Below, piece after piece: positions 35,058-42,677 of a stretch of DNA of 64,000 bases. This DNA is from Neomoorella carbonis (GTDB lineage: Bacteria > Bacillota > DSM-521 > Neomoorellales > Neomoorellaceae). The stretch spans positions 1,922,001-1,986,000 of the forward strand of contig NZ_CP136420.1 in NCBI RefSeq assembly GCF_045278715.1, given 5' to 3'. Position 1 is the first letter of the stretch. Each line of letters starts with the position of its first letter. A program made the translations under genes and the position numbers. A model generated the notes under the pieces. It made no database searches. It saw nothing but the letters and a program-made list of their open reading frames with translations, and was not told the DNA's origin.

Positions 35058-36099
35058 GGTAGTTGGCTCCCGGTTTTTCTTTCCGGGCCGTAAATCTGTG
35101 GACGGCCAGGAAAATAGCCATTATTATCCCCAGCCCCACCAGGGCCGACAGGATATAGCCCAGGGCCTCGGCTAAAAAGCTTCCAGCCAGGCCAGGTACG
35201 GCGTAGTCCGGGAAGAGGGCATGGGACCAGCTAGCGGCCAGTTTAACCATGCCGTCCGGGACAAAACCCAGCATCTGCTGCAATTCTTCCGGTGACCATT
35301 CGCCCCAGGCCGTACCGCTGGCCAGGATACCTAAAGGTGATAGCAGGACCAGTATACCCAGCCCTATAGCCAGTCCCTTGAGGCCCGGACCGCCAGCTCC
35401 AGCTGGAGCTGCTGCCCTTCCCTCCGGATAAAGCTGGAGTAAGGCGGGGTTAGCCCGTTCAAGGTAGTGGACCACCAGGCCGGTAACTATCCCCTCGGCC
35501 GGGCCGGCCACCAGGAGATGAGCCAGAGCCATAGCCGGGACGGCCAGGGAGAGAGGATAGGGACTGTAAAGGGGTACCCCGCTTGCTGTATGGAAGAGGA
35601 CCGGCTGGAGGCCGAATTCCACCGCTGCCGCCAAGGCGGCCAGGTTAATCCCTGTAAAGCCGGCAATGCCCGCCGCCAGAACCCGGCGTCCATGGGTCAC
35701 CGGCGACCTGCCGGCAAGGAGTTTATAGACATAGAAACTTGCAAAGGGCTGGATAAAGGCGATGTTGAAGGCGTTGGCGCCAAAGGCCAGGATACCGCCG
35801 TCGCCAAAGAAGAGGGCCTGGATGGCCAGGGCAATGGAAAGGCCGATGGCAGCTGCCCAGGGGCCGAAGAGGATGGCGAGGATGGCGCCGCCGGTGGCAT
35901 GGGCCGTGGTGCCGTCGGGGATGGGAATGTTGTACATCATAATGGTAAAGGAAAAGGCGGCGCCAATGGCCAGGAGGGGGACTTGTTTGGCCTTCAATGT
36001 TGCCCGGACTTTCCGGGCTGCCGCACGCCACACAGGCAGCATTGCTGCCCCTAGAACAGCACACGTCTGAGGGCTTAAGTAACCGTCGGGAATATGCAT
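35047..36099 (-). CDS. cbiM: Cobalt/nickel substrate-binding component CbiM with CbiN-like C-terminal extension
   Basis: 350 residues. The N-terminus MHIPDGYLSP is the metal-binding signature (the amino group, His2) of CbiM/NikM; PDGTTAHATGGAI and GDGGILAFGANAFN follow. Residues about 245-340 add a second hydrophobic module resembling the CbiN/PDGLE partner fused to the same chain. Imports Co2+ or Ni2+; the sequence does not decide which. In a B12-using acetogen either metal is needed. Confidence 0.92.
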   Translation of the reverse strand: MHIPDGYLSPQTCAVLGAAMLPVWRAAARKVRATLKAKQVPLLAIGAAFSFTIMMYNIPIPDGTTAHATGGAILAILFGPWAAAIGLSIALAIQALFFGDGGILAFGANAFNIAFIQPFASFYVYKLLAGRSPVTHGRRVLAAGIAGFTGINLAALAAAVEFGLQPVLFHTASGVPLYSPYPLSLAVPAMALAHLLVAGPAEGIVTGLVVHYLERANPALLQLYPEGRAAAPAGAGGPGLKGLAIGLGILVLLSPLGILASGTAWGEWSPEELQQMLGFVPDGMVKLAASWSHALFPDYAVPGLAGSFLAEALGYILSALVGLGIIMAIFLAVHRFTARKEKPGANYHAR

Positions 36100-36122
36100 A
36101 CCGGCAGACCTCCTTGCAAGTA

Positions 36123-36149
36123 CCCATGGCCAAAGAAAAAGACCATGGG
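36123..36149. promoter_or_regulatory. Inverted repeat CCCATGG-N13-CCATGGG upstream of cbiM
   Basis: A 7-bp-arm inverted repeat 24 bases before the cbiM start, just above its ribosome site. It could be a metal-regulator operator or a leader hairpin; no U-tract. Confidence 0.35.
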
Positions 36150-36289
36150 CCTACTCCCCTGCCTTCTGGCAGGCCAGCAGGCCTCCATGGCCCACGCTTA
36201 CAAAAATAACCTTGCTGAACTAATTATACAGGCTTGTGATCCCGAAAGCAAGCAGAAAATGGCCTACTTGATTTCAAAGGAGCCTTGGG

Positions 36290-36757
36290 TCAGGAAGGTT
36301 CTGTAGTGCGCCTCCTTTCCTGCCAGCCGTGGCGCCGGCAGCGGCCTCGTCCAGGGGTGGGAGCCGGGCTGAAAATTTCTGTGCTACCGCAGCGGGGGCA
36401 AGTTTCATTATCATCCTTTTCCGGTTCCCATTCATGGCCACATTCTTCACAGCGGGCCTTTGCCCCTGCCAGGCGGTAAACCCCGCCCTCTACCCGGATA
36501 GCCTTACCATTAATCAGAGCATCGGCCACTTTACTCCGGGCTGCGCCAAGGATACGGAAAAAGGTAGGTCGTGAGACCCTCATCCTGGCGGCGCATTCCT
36601 CCTGCTCCAGGCCTTCTATATCCTTCAGACGAATGGCTTCCAGTTCTTCCACTGCCAGGACAACTTCTTCCAGCTGGCGTAAAGGTACTGCTGCCGGTTT
36701 AAAATAAGTGATCCCTGGTATAAATTCTACCCGCCGGCACTTTGGTGGCCTCGGCAT
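36290..36757 (-). CDS. DUF134-family HTH protein
   Basis: 155 residues. Begins MPRPPKCRRV, then an HTH (VEELEAIRLKDIEGLEQEEC / AARMRVSRPTFFRILGAARS) and an extra C-terminal zinc-ribbon-like part with two CxxC pairs (CEECGHEW, CPRCGS) and a CRRHGW tail. DUF134 proteins are predicted DNA-binding proteins of anaerobes, often next to MinD/ferredoxin ATPases and DUF5320 genes, which occur here at 46-48 kb. It stands upstream of cbiMQO on the same strand with 190 bases between, so a role in metal response is possible but unproven. Confidence 0.82.
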   Translation of the reverse strand: MPRPPKCRRVEFIPGITYFKPAAVPLRQLEEVVLAVEELEAIRLKDIEGLEQEECAARMRVSRPTFFRILGAARSKVADALINGKAIRVEGGVYRLAGAKARCEECGHEWEPEKDDNETCPRCGSTEIFSPAPTPGRGRCRRHGWQERRRTTEPS

Positions 36758-36954
36758 GATGGTCCCCCACTTTCAAGCTTTACTTTACCTTATCATAACT
36801 TTAATGTGGACTTATGTCAACCATAAGGAATAAATGCCTGATTACTATGTACTTTATTTTTGCCGATGCGGGTAGACCCGGCCGATTGACACCTTATGGT
36901 ACCTTACGCACGGCTACCACTGCAGTATTGAACAATAATTTACGTAACAACACC

Positions 36955-37680
36955 TTATTTACCTTCTACGGCCGGTAAGAAAGTTACTTCCAGCTTGCGG
37001 CGATAGCGCCGCAGTATTTTCACGAAGCTGGAGCCAAAGAGGAGATAAAAGACGGCGTTACCTGCGGCATGAAAGGTATCAAACCAGAAGCTAGCAGCAC
37101 AGGTGGCCACAAAGGACTGCCAGGTCAAGGGGTGGATGAAGCCCGTCCAGGTCCACAGGTTCATTATCCAGCCAAAAAGGTATCCCCAAAGCAAGCTAAA
37201 TACCGTCATAACCTTCTTGCCCGCCCGGGGCAAAATAATCCCCATTACCCCTGCCGAGGTACCGGCCAGGCCCCAGGCCAGCATCTGCCAGGGCGTCCAC
37301 GGGCCCTGGCCCAGGAAAAAGTTGGATATCAGGGCCGCCGTAGAACCGGCCATAAACCCGGCCCGCGGTCCGAAAACAAAGCCAGAAATGATTACCATAA
37401 AGGTAGTAGGCTGGATATTGGGCAAAGCAGCAAAAGGAACCCGGCCGACGGCGGCAATGGTACCCAGCATAGCGATTACGGCCACTTCCCGGGAAGAAAT
37501 CCGTCTCTGTTCAAACCCCCAGTGCAGCATAACCAGGGCTATAATGATTATTACCGAAGCCAGCAAACCCCACCCCTGGCCCAAAAGAAGGGCGTTGACC
37601 TTGATACTGGTCAGCAACAAGCCCAGGATAAACACCAGGGCAAAGGGAAACAGCATTTTACGCCAAAACGCCACAGGCAT
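36955..37680 (-). CDS. ECF transporter substrate-specificity (S) component, probably for cobalamin
   Basis: 241 residues. Two N-terminal membrane segments, then the ECF S-fold: REVAVIAMLGTIAAVGRVPFAALPNIQPTT-type segment, GFVFGPRAGFMAGSTAALISNFFLGQGPW and a C-terminal pair. The general S-component signature is clear (VFGPRAGFMAGS). The operon is led by a cobalamin riboswitch and contains transcobalamin-like proteins, so B12 is the inferred substrate, as in the CbrT group. Last gene of the operon; no terminator seen after it. Confidence 0.8.
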   Translation of the reverse strand: MPVAFWRKMLFPFALVFILGLLLTSIKVNALLLGQGWGLLASVIIIIALVMLHWGFEQRRISSREVAVIAMLGTIAAVGRVPFAALPNIQPTTFMVIISGFVFGPRAGFMAGSTAALISNFFLGQGPWTPWQMLAWGLAGTSAGVMGIILPRAGKKVMTVFSLLWGYLFGWIMNLWTWTGFIHPLTWQSFVATCAASFWFDTFHAAGNAVFYLLFGSSFVKILRRYRRKLEVTFLPAVEGK

Positions 37681-37779
37681 AACCTCCCAAATTTGCCAGG
37701 GTACACACCATGTAGTGGGAAAGCCGTACTCGCTAACCGGCCCGCCGGTACGGGCCGGGCGGCGGTCCCTCCGGATGCC

Positions 37780-39450
37780 TCACCTTCCTTCTGGAACTGC
37801 TTGCCTGGCAGGCCATACGGGTTCCAGCCTGTCCAGGGCATCGCGCAGGGTCAGGACACCGTCAACATAGCCGCGGCACATTTTACCAATCTGGGTGGTA
37901 TAAAAAAATGACTGGCCCAGGACCTGGTGCTTAGGTCCATCGGCTACGATCCGGCCGGCAAACAGCAGCAGCACCCGCGTGGCATAGGCGGCGGCAAATT
38001 CAACATCGTGGGTCACCAATACCACACTTACTCCCTCCCTGCTTAAACCCGTCAACATTGTTCCCAGCTCGTCCTTCAAATGATAATCCATCCCCCGGGT
38101 AGGCTCATCAAGCACCAGGAGCCGGGGCCGGGTCACCAGTATGGAGGCCAGGGCCACCCGCTGGCGCTCGCCGCTGCTTAAATCGCGGGGGTTTACCCGC
38201 CGGTAGCGCTGTAAGCCGAGCTTCTCCAGAAGTTCATCAACCACACCGTCATCAGTAAGACCGAAATTTTTTAGGGTGAAAAGCAATTCCTCTTCCACGG
38301 TATCCTGGAAGAGATAATCATTGGGATTCTGGGAAAGGTAGGCAATCCTGCCGGCCCCGGGCCGGCTCTCGTTACTCAAGTCGCGGCCCATTAGCAGCAC
38401 CCGTCCCCGACCCGGTTTTAAGAGGCCGGCCATGGTTTTCAGGAGGGTGGATTTACCGGCGCCGTTGGCACCCAGGACAGCCACCACCTCACCGGCATTT
38501 ATCTGCAAGGTGATGTCCTGCAGGGCTTCTTTACCGTTGGGATAGGTAAACCATACCCTGCTCATGGTCAAAACCGGTTCTCCCGGATTTTCATTTACAA
38601 CCGGCCTTAGAGGAGGAAACTTCCGGTAGTTAAAGTTTGACCGCAGCAACCGGCGTCCTTCCTTGACGGTAACGGGAATAGAGGGGAAACCTATCCGGGC
38701 AAAAAAACGGGCCACGGGAGGAATAAAAGGAATTTCCCTGGTTACCGCCCAGCGGGCCAGTTGTTCCGGCGTACCCTCATATTTGACCTGGCCGTCTTCC
38801 ATGAACACTACCCGGTCAGCCAGGTGGAAACACCTTTCCAGCCGCTGCTCGATCAAAATTATGGTCAGGCCCATTTCCTCATTTAACCGTTTAATGAGAT
38901 TAAAAAATTCCTCGGCCGCTACCGGGTCCAGCTGGGAGGTGGGCTCGTCTAAAACCAGCACCTGCGGTTGCATGACCAGCACGGCAGCCAAGGCCACCTT
39001 TTGCTTCTGCCCGCCGGAAAGGTGCGCGGTAAATTCCTGTCTAACCTCTGCCAGGTCCAGAAAGCTCAGGACTTCGGCTACCCGCCGGGACATTTCCGCC
39101 TGGGGCAAGCCCAGGTTTTCCAGGCCGAAGGCGATCTCGGCCTCGACACTGGTCATAACCAGCTGCTTTTCCGGGTCCTGGAAGACTATCCCCACTTCCC
39201 GGGCCAGTTTTCGCCGGTCCATCTGGCCCATGTCCCGCCCTTGAAAATAAACCTTGCCCCCAAACCTGCCGCCGTAAAAGTCCGGGATCAGTCCGGCCAG
39301 CGCCCGCGCTAAAGAAGACTTGCCCGATCCCGAGCCGCCGGTTATAAGCAAAAACTCCCCTTCCTCGATACGCAAATTAATGCCCTTTAAGGCTGGTTTT
39401 TCCCTGTCCGGGTAGTAATAGGTCAAATTTTCGCATTGAAACAAGGGCAA
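37780..39450 (-). CDS. Fused ECF transporter ATPases (EcfA-EcfA')
   Basis: About 556 residues with two complete ABC domains. Domain 1 (about 5-270): GGSGSGKSSLARAL, LSGGQKQKVALA, VLVLDEPTSQLD. Domain 2 (about 295-530): LGANGAGKSTLLKT, LSSGERQRVALA, LLVLDEPTRGMD. The fusion supplies both ATPases of an ECF transporter. TTG at 39450 has GGGGG 8 bases upstream; GTG at 39459 overlaps that site. It overlaps the ecfT stop. Confidence 0.92.
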   Translation of the reverse strand: MPLFQCENLTYYYPDREKPALKGINLRIEEGEFLLITGGSGSGKSSLARALAGLIPDFYGGRFGGKVYFQGRDMGQMDRRKLAREVGIVFQDPEKQLVMTSVEAEIAFGLENLGLPQAEMSRRVAEVLSFLDLAEVRQEFTAHLSGGQKQKVALAAVLVMQPQVLVLDEPTSQLDPVAAEEFFNLIKRLNEEMGLTIILIEQRLERCFHLADRVVFMEDGQVKYEGTPEQLARWAVTREIPFIPPVARFFARIGFPSIPVTVKEGRRLLRSNFNYRKFPPLRPVVNENPGEPVLTMSRVWFTYPNGKEALQDITLQINAGEVVAVLGANGAGKSTLLKTMAGLLKPGRGRVLLMGRDLSNESRPGAGRIAYLSQNPNDYLFQDTVEEELLFTLKNFGLTDDGVVDELLEKLGLQRYRRVNPRDLSSGERQRVALASILVTRPRLLVLDEPTRGMDYHLKDELGTMLTGLSREGVSVVLVTHDVEFAAAYATRVLLLFAGRIVADGPKHQVLGQSFFYTTQIGKMCRGYVDGVLTLRDALDRLEPVWPARQAVPEGR

Positions 39451-40352
39451 CGCTGCCACCCCCAGCTTAATACCACCGGAACGGATAAAGAAAGAATGAT
39501 AATGATTAATAAAATTAGGGTCATGGGGCCTTTAACCAAGTAGTCCAGCTGCGGGTAAAAACTGAAGGTGCTGAATCCTTTAGCCTGGCCATAAACGGCC
39601 GTTGCCAGAGCCAGGACGCCACCTCCAAGACAAAGGCTGTCCCGCGGCCGCCAGGTATCCCGCCGGTAACAGGAACGCCGGCCGCTGCCAAAGGCCCGCG
39701 CCTGCATGGCCTCGGCTATTTCCAGGGAATCTTCCAGGGAAGACAGGAGCAGGATATTCATCAGAGCTGCATATCTGGGTAGCCTTTCTTTTAACGTTCC
39801 GCCATGAAAGTCAACGCCCCTTACCATCTGCACTTCCTGGATGTTTTCCATTTGCCTGATCATGGCTGGAAACATCCGGGTAGCCAGGGACAGCACCAGC
39901 GCCGACCGGGAGGCAAAACGCGCCAGCAAACTTAAAACTTTATCCGGGTGAACCACTAGATTATAGAGGCAAAAGATGCTGATGATGGCTAACAGCCGCA
40001 CGCTCATAGCCGCGCCGTAGCAAATGGCTTCCAGCGAGACGGTTAAGCGGCCGAAAACCGGCAGGCGCGGTCCGAACCAGATTATCGTTTCCCCGGCATG
40101 GGCCAACAGGGCGTTGACAATAATCACCGGCAACATCATGCCCACACTGAGACGCAAATAAATTTCCCAGACCGCAAGACCACGGGCGGCGCTAATGGCC
40201 AGGACAACGACCAGTAATAGCCCCAGCAGGTAAAGGGGATTGGTGAACACCAGGGCCAGCACAAATAAAATACCCAGGTAAGTCAGGGCTGCCGCCGGAT
40301 GTAGGCTCTGTAAAAAGAGACCTTTTTCCTGGTAAAAAAATTGCTCAAACAT
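39423..40352 (-). CDS. ECF transporter transmembrane (T) component
   Basis: 309 residues. Hydrophobic N-terminal half with several membrane segments, coupling helices with the Ala-Arg-Ala signature (EAMQARAFGSG), plus a C-terminal membrane pair. The EcfT scaffold links the fused ATPases to the S component. Same operon as the transcobalamin-like proteins. Confidence 0.9.
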   Translation of the reverse strand: MFEQFFYQEKGLFLQSLHPAAALTYLGILFVLALVFTNPLYLLGLLLVVVLAISAARGLAVWEIYLRLSVGMMLPVIIVNALLAHAGETIIWFGPRLPVFGRLTVSLEAICYGAAMSVRLLAIISIFCLYNLVVHPDKVLSLLARFASRSALVLSLATRMFPAMIRQMENIQEVQMVRGVDFHGGTLKERLPRYAALMNILLLSSLEDSLEIAEAMQARAFGSGRRSCYRRDTWRPRDSLCLGGGVLALATAVYGQAKGFSTFSFYPQLDYLVKGPMTLILLIIIILSLSVPVVLSWGWQRCPCFNAKI

Positions 40353-40404
40353 TTTTAGGGAAACCCTCCGAAATTTGCCCCTGCGTAGACTGGATTAAGG
40401 TTTA

Positions 40405-41778
40405 TCACCTATGAGCCCTTTTTATGCTCACCGTTTGGGAAGTTGCATCCCAGTCTACCTGGTAGCCAAAGGCTTCCGCTACAAACCGGGCCGGGAGATA
40501 GGTGCGACCTTCTCGCAGCAGGGGAGCGACGCCGATGCTCCTGGCCTGGCCATTGACGTAGCCGGTTTCTTCGCCAATAACCATGGTTACTGTAACGCCA
40601 TCCTTGCTCAGTTTAACAGCCGCAGTTTTCTCATCCCAGCTAATGCCGTCACTCGCTACGTCCAGAGCATAAGCCAGGTAACGCACGGGTACATATGTCC
40701 GGCCGTTCTCAATAAAAGGAGCTGCATCCATCGCCTTTACTTCTTCTTTTTCCCCGGCAAAAATTGTATAGCTCCTGGCGCCAACAATAAAACGTGCTTT
40801 ATACCGGGTAACAGCAGGCTGTGGAGCTAATCGAGTATAAAACGGCTGTCCAAAATAGAGGCTGGCCAGGGCCATTAAGGCCTGGCTGGTAGCCATTTCA
40901 TTACTTCCCATCCCCCTGATGTGTTCAAAGGAACCGTCAGGCAACTGGAAGCGAAGCAGGGCGGTTAAAACATTTCCTCCTGCTTTGTTAAAATTACCTT
41001 GAAGTGGATCAATGCCAACTGCAGTAAGCCCTTCAATGACCATGCAGGAGCTTTCTGGATTTTCCGCCCCCCAGGACTCAAAACCGCCATTTTCTTTTTG
41101 GGCCTTAGCCAGGTAAGCCACTGCCTTTTGGACAACCGGACTATCTTTTTTCTCGCCCAATGCTCCCAGGGCCATTAACGCCATACCGGTGGAATCCACA
41201 TCGGACGTTTCTTCATCTGTAGCGTCCCAGTAAAAGGAACCGTCGGCGTGCTGCCTGGCCACCAGCCAGCTTAGGGCCTTGCTCTTATCGGGAATATCAG
41301 CGCCGGCAGCATGCAAGGCCAATACCGCCCAGATGTGGGCATTTACTAGCTGTTCACCGCCATGAGCTATATTGTCAGCAAACTTACCACTGGCGAGCTG
41401 GGCATCCTGGATCTTTTTTATAAGGTTCTGGCCCTGGTAATTATAGGGGTTCCCTCCAGCGGCCAGAACGGCCAGGACCAGGGCGGCATAATCATTCATT
41501 TCACCGGATGCGGTGGCAGCAGCCAGCATTTTTTCACAAGCCCGGCCAGCCAGCGTACCTTTTAAATCCTTTCCCGATGCCGCCAGGGCAATATAGCTCC
41601 AGGGAGACAAAACACCCCCGGCTTTCTCTCTTGTTAACAAATAAGCGGCAGCGGTATTTAATGATTTTCCGGCGCTATCCCTCCCGGTAAGGGCCCAGGC
41701 TGGCGTGACAGCGCCAGCGATAAGTAAGAATAAAATTAAAAAAGCCAGCGCCAAATCTGAAATCCTCTGTTTTAACAT
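40405..41778 (-). CDS. Secreted alpha6/alpha6-toroid protein with C-terminal copper-amine-oxidase-N (stalk) domain
   Basis: 457 residues. Signal peptide (LALAFLILFLLIAGAVTPAWA). Residues about 35-310 are repeats of the prenyltransferase/squalene-cyclase type (ARQHADGSFYWD, AKAQKENGGFESWG, LRFQLPDGSFEHI), predicted to form an alpha6/alpha6 barrel like that of intrinsic factor. Residues about 330-457 form a copper-amine-oxidase N-terminal-like (stalk) domain in duplicate strands (TYVPVRYLAYALD and TYLPARFVAEAFG), a wall-associated module in Firmicutes, not an oxidase. Between the DUF4430 gene and ecfT. It may bind cobalamin together with the DUF4430 partner. Confidence 0.82.
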   Translation of the reverse strand: MLKQRISDLALAFLILFLLIAGAVTPAWALTGRDSAGKSLNTAAAYLLTREKAGGVLSPWSYIALAASGKDLKGTLAGRACEKMLAAATASGEMNDYAALVLAVLAAGGNPYNYQGQNLIKKIQDAQLASGKFADNIAHGGEQLVNAHIWAVLALHAAGADIPDKSKALSWLVARQHADGSFYWDATDEETSDVDSTGMALMALGALGEKKDSPVVQKAVAYLAKAQKENGGFESWGAENPESSCMVIEGLTAVGIDPLQGNFNKAGGNVLTALLRFQLPDGSFEHIRGMGSNEMATSQALMALASLYFGQPFYTRLAPQPAVTRYKARFIVGARSYTIFAGEKEEVKAMDAAPFIENGRTYVPVRYLAYALDVASDGISWDEKTAAVKLSKDGVTVTMVIGEETGYVNGQARSIGVAPLLREGRTYLPARFVAEAFGYQVDWDATSQTVSIKRAHR

Positions 41779-41803
41779 ACCTGTGCACCCCTTTCCTGAT
41801 AAA

Positions 41804-42541
41804 TCAAGGTGAGGACGCCTTCAACCCTTGCCAGGTGGGCCCGGTACTGTTCAGGGTTTCGCTATACCACCAGATAATCTTATCACCTGACCGAATCCCT
41901 TTCTCGCTGGCTGCCACCATGGGGATCTCATCATTAACCTTATACATCCAGCCGGCCATACCTTTATTGTCTTGCCCGGCTATACTCCGGACAAAATTGC
42001 CGTATACAGGACTGATGCTGTATTTCAGGCCGGTGGCATCCAGGGCCCCGAGGGCCGTCAATCCCCATTTGTTGTTTTTATCAACCGTCACCGTAGCAGG
42101 ACCATAAAGGAGTTGCCCTTTCATGCCAACTACGGCAATATCCACCCGGCACCCGGAGGCGGCAGGAGAATCCTGGGCTGGTGTTAGAGGGGCGCCGTTG
42201 CCGGCATCACTCTGGCTGCCAGCACTCTGCGCCGGCGGTGCCGCCTGGGGAGCACCGGCAGGTCCCGAGGCTTTCCCCCCGCCGGTTATAGCGCTGTCAC
42301 CTGGCTTCTTCTCCCCCGCCATTTTTTCCGGCGGCTTGAGGGTCTCAGGCGCTTTTTGATTGCCGGCACTTTCCGGAACGCCGCCGGCAACAGCATTCTC
42401 CGCTGGTAAGGGAGCACCGGTGGGTGGTGTCCGGACATTATCAGCCCCGCGTGGCCCGGTATAGAAATTGGAAATTGCCGGTCCTATTAAGGCCAGTAAG
42501 ACGATCAGGGCCGCTACCAGGTAAATAAATTTTTTTTGCAT
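41804..42541 (-). CDS. Membrane-anchored DUF4430 (transcobalamin C-terminal-like) protein
   Basis: 245 residues. One N-terminal membrane segment (about 5-26), a Pro/Ala/Gly-rich spacer (about 30-128) and a single DUF4430 domain (about 131-235) with CRVDIAVVGMKGQLLYGP, WGLTALGALDATGL, GMAGWMYKVND and DKIIWWYSE. DUF4430 is related to the beta domain of intrinsic factor and transcobalamin. The same domain is in the S-layer protein just upstream, with very similar motifs, so the two are paralogues within one operon. It could pass B12 from the surface to the S component. Confidence 0.85.
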   Translation of the reverse strand: MQKKFIYLVAALIVLLALIGPAISNFYTGPRGADNVRTPPTGAPLPAENAVAGGVPESAGNQKAPETLKPPEKMAGEKKPGDSAITGGGKASGPAGAPQAAPPAQSAGSQSDAGNGAPLTPAQDSPAASGCRVDIAVVGMKGQLLYGPATVTVDKNNKWGLTALGALDATGLKYSISPVYGNFVRSIAGQDNKGMAGWMYKVNDEIPMVAASEKGIRSGDKIIWWYSETLNSTGPTWQGLKASSP

Positions 42542-42619
42542 TTACTATTCCTCGCTATGCCTGTATTATCAGTCCCGTCAAGGCCACCTTCTCTGGGCCC
42601 GTAAGATCTCCAGCAGCGA

Positions 42620-42653
42620 TGGGGAGCACCGCTGGACACGCCGGCGCTCCCCA
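42620..42653. other. Intercistronic hairpin
   Basis: Stem TGGGGAGC / GCTCCCCA with an inner GC-rich part, in the 136 bases between the SLH-domain gene and the DUF4430 gene. No U-tract follows on the minus strand, so it may stabilise or divide the mRNA rather than end it. Confidence 0.5.
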
Positions 42654-42677
42654 CCGTTTTAATCCTTCTTTTCTCAT

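Noticed and set aside
36094..36306. Short plus-strand frame between cbiM and the DUF134 gene
   Set aside because: No ribosome site, begins inside cbiM, no recognisable protein.
37069..37911. 280-residue plus-strand frame over the S component and ATPase fusion
   Set aside because: Antisense to clear membrane-protein and ABC sequences; composition is Gly/Pro/Gln-rich noise.
40405..41778. Copper amine oxidase or squalene cyclase enzyme
   Set aside because: Only the non-catalytic stalk-type domain and toroid repeats are present; no oxidase or cyclase active site, and the operon context is B12 transport.
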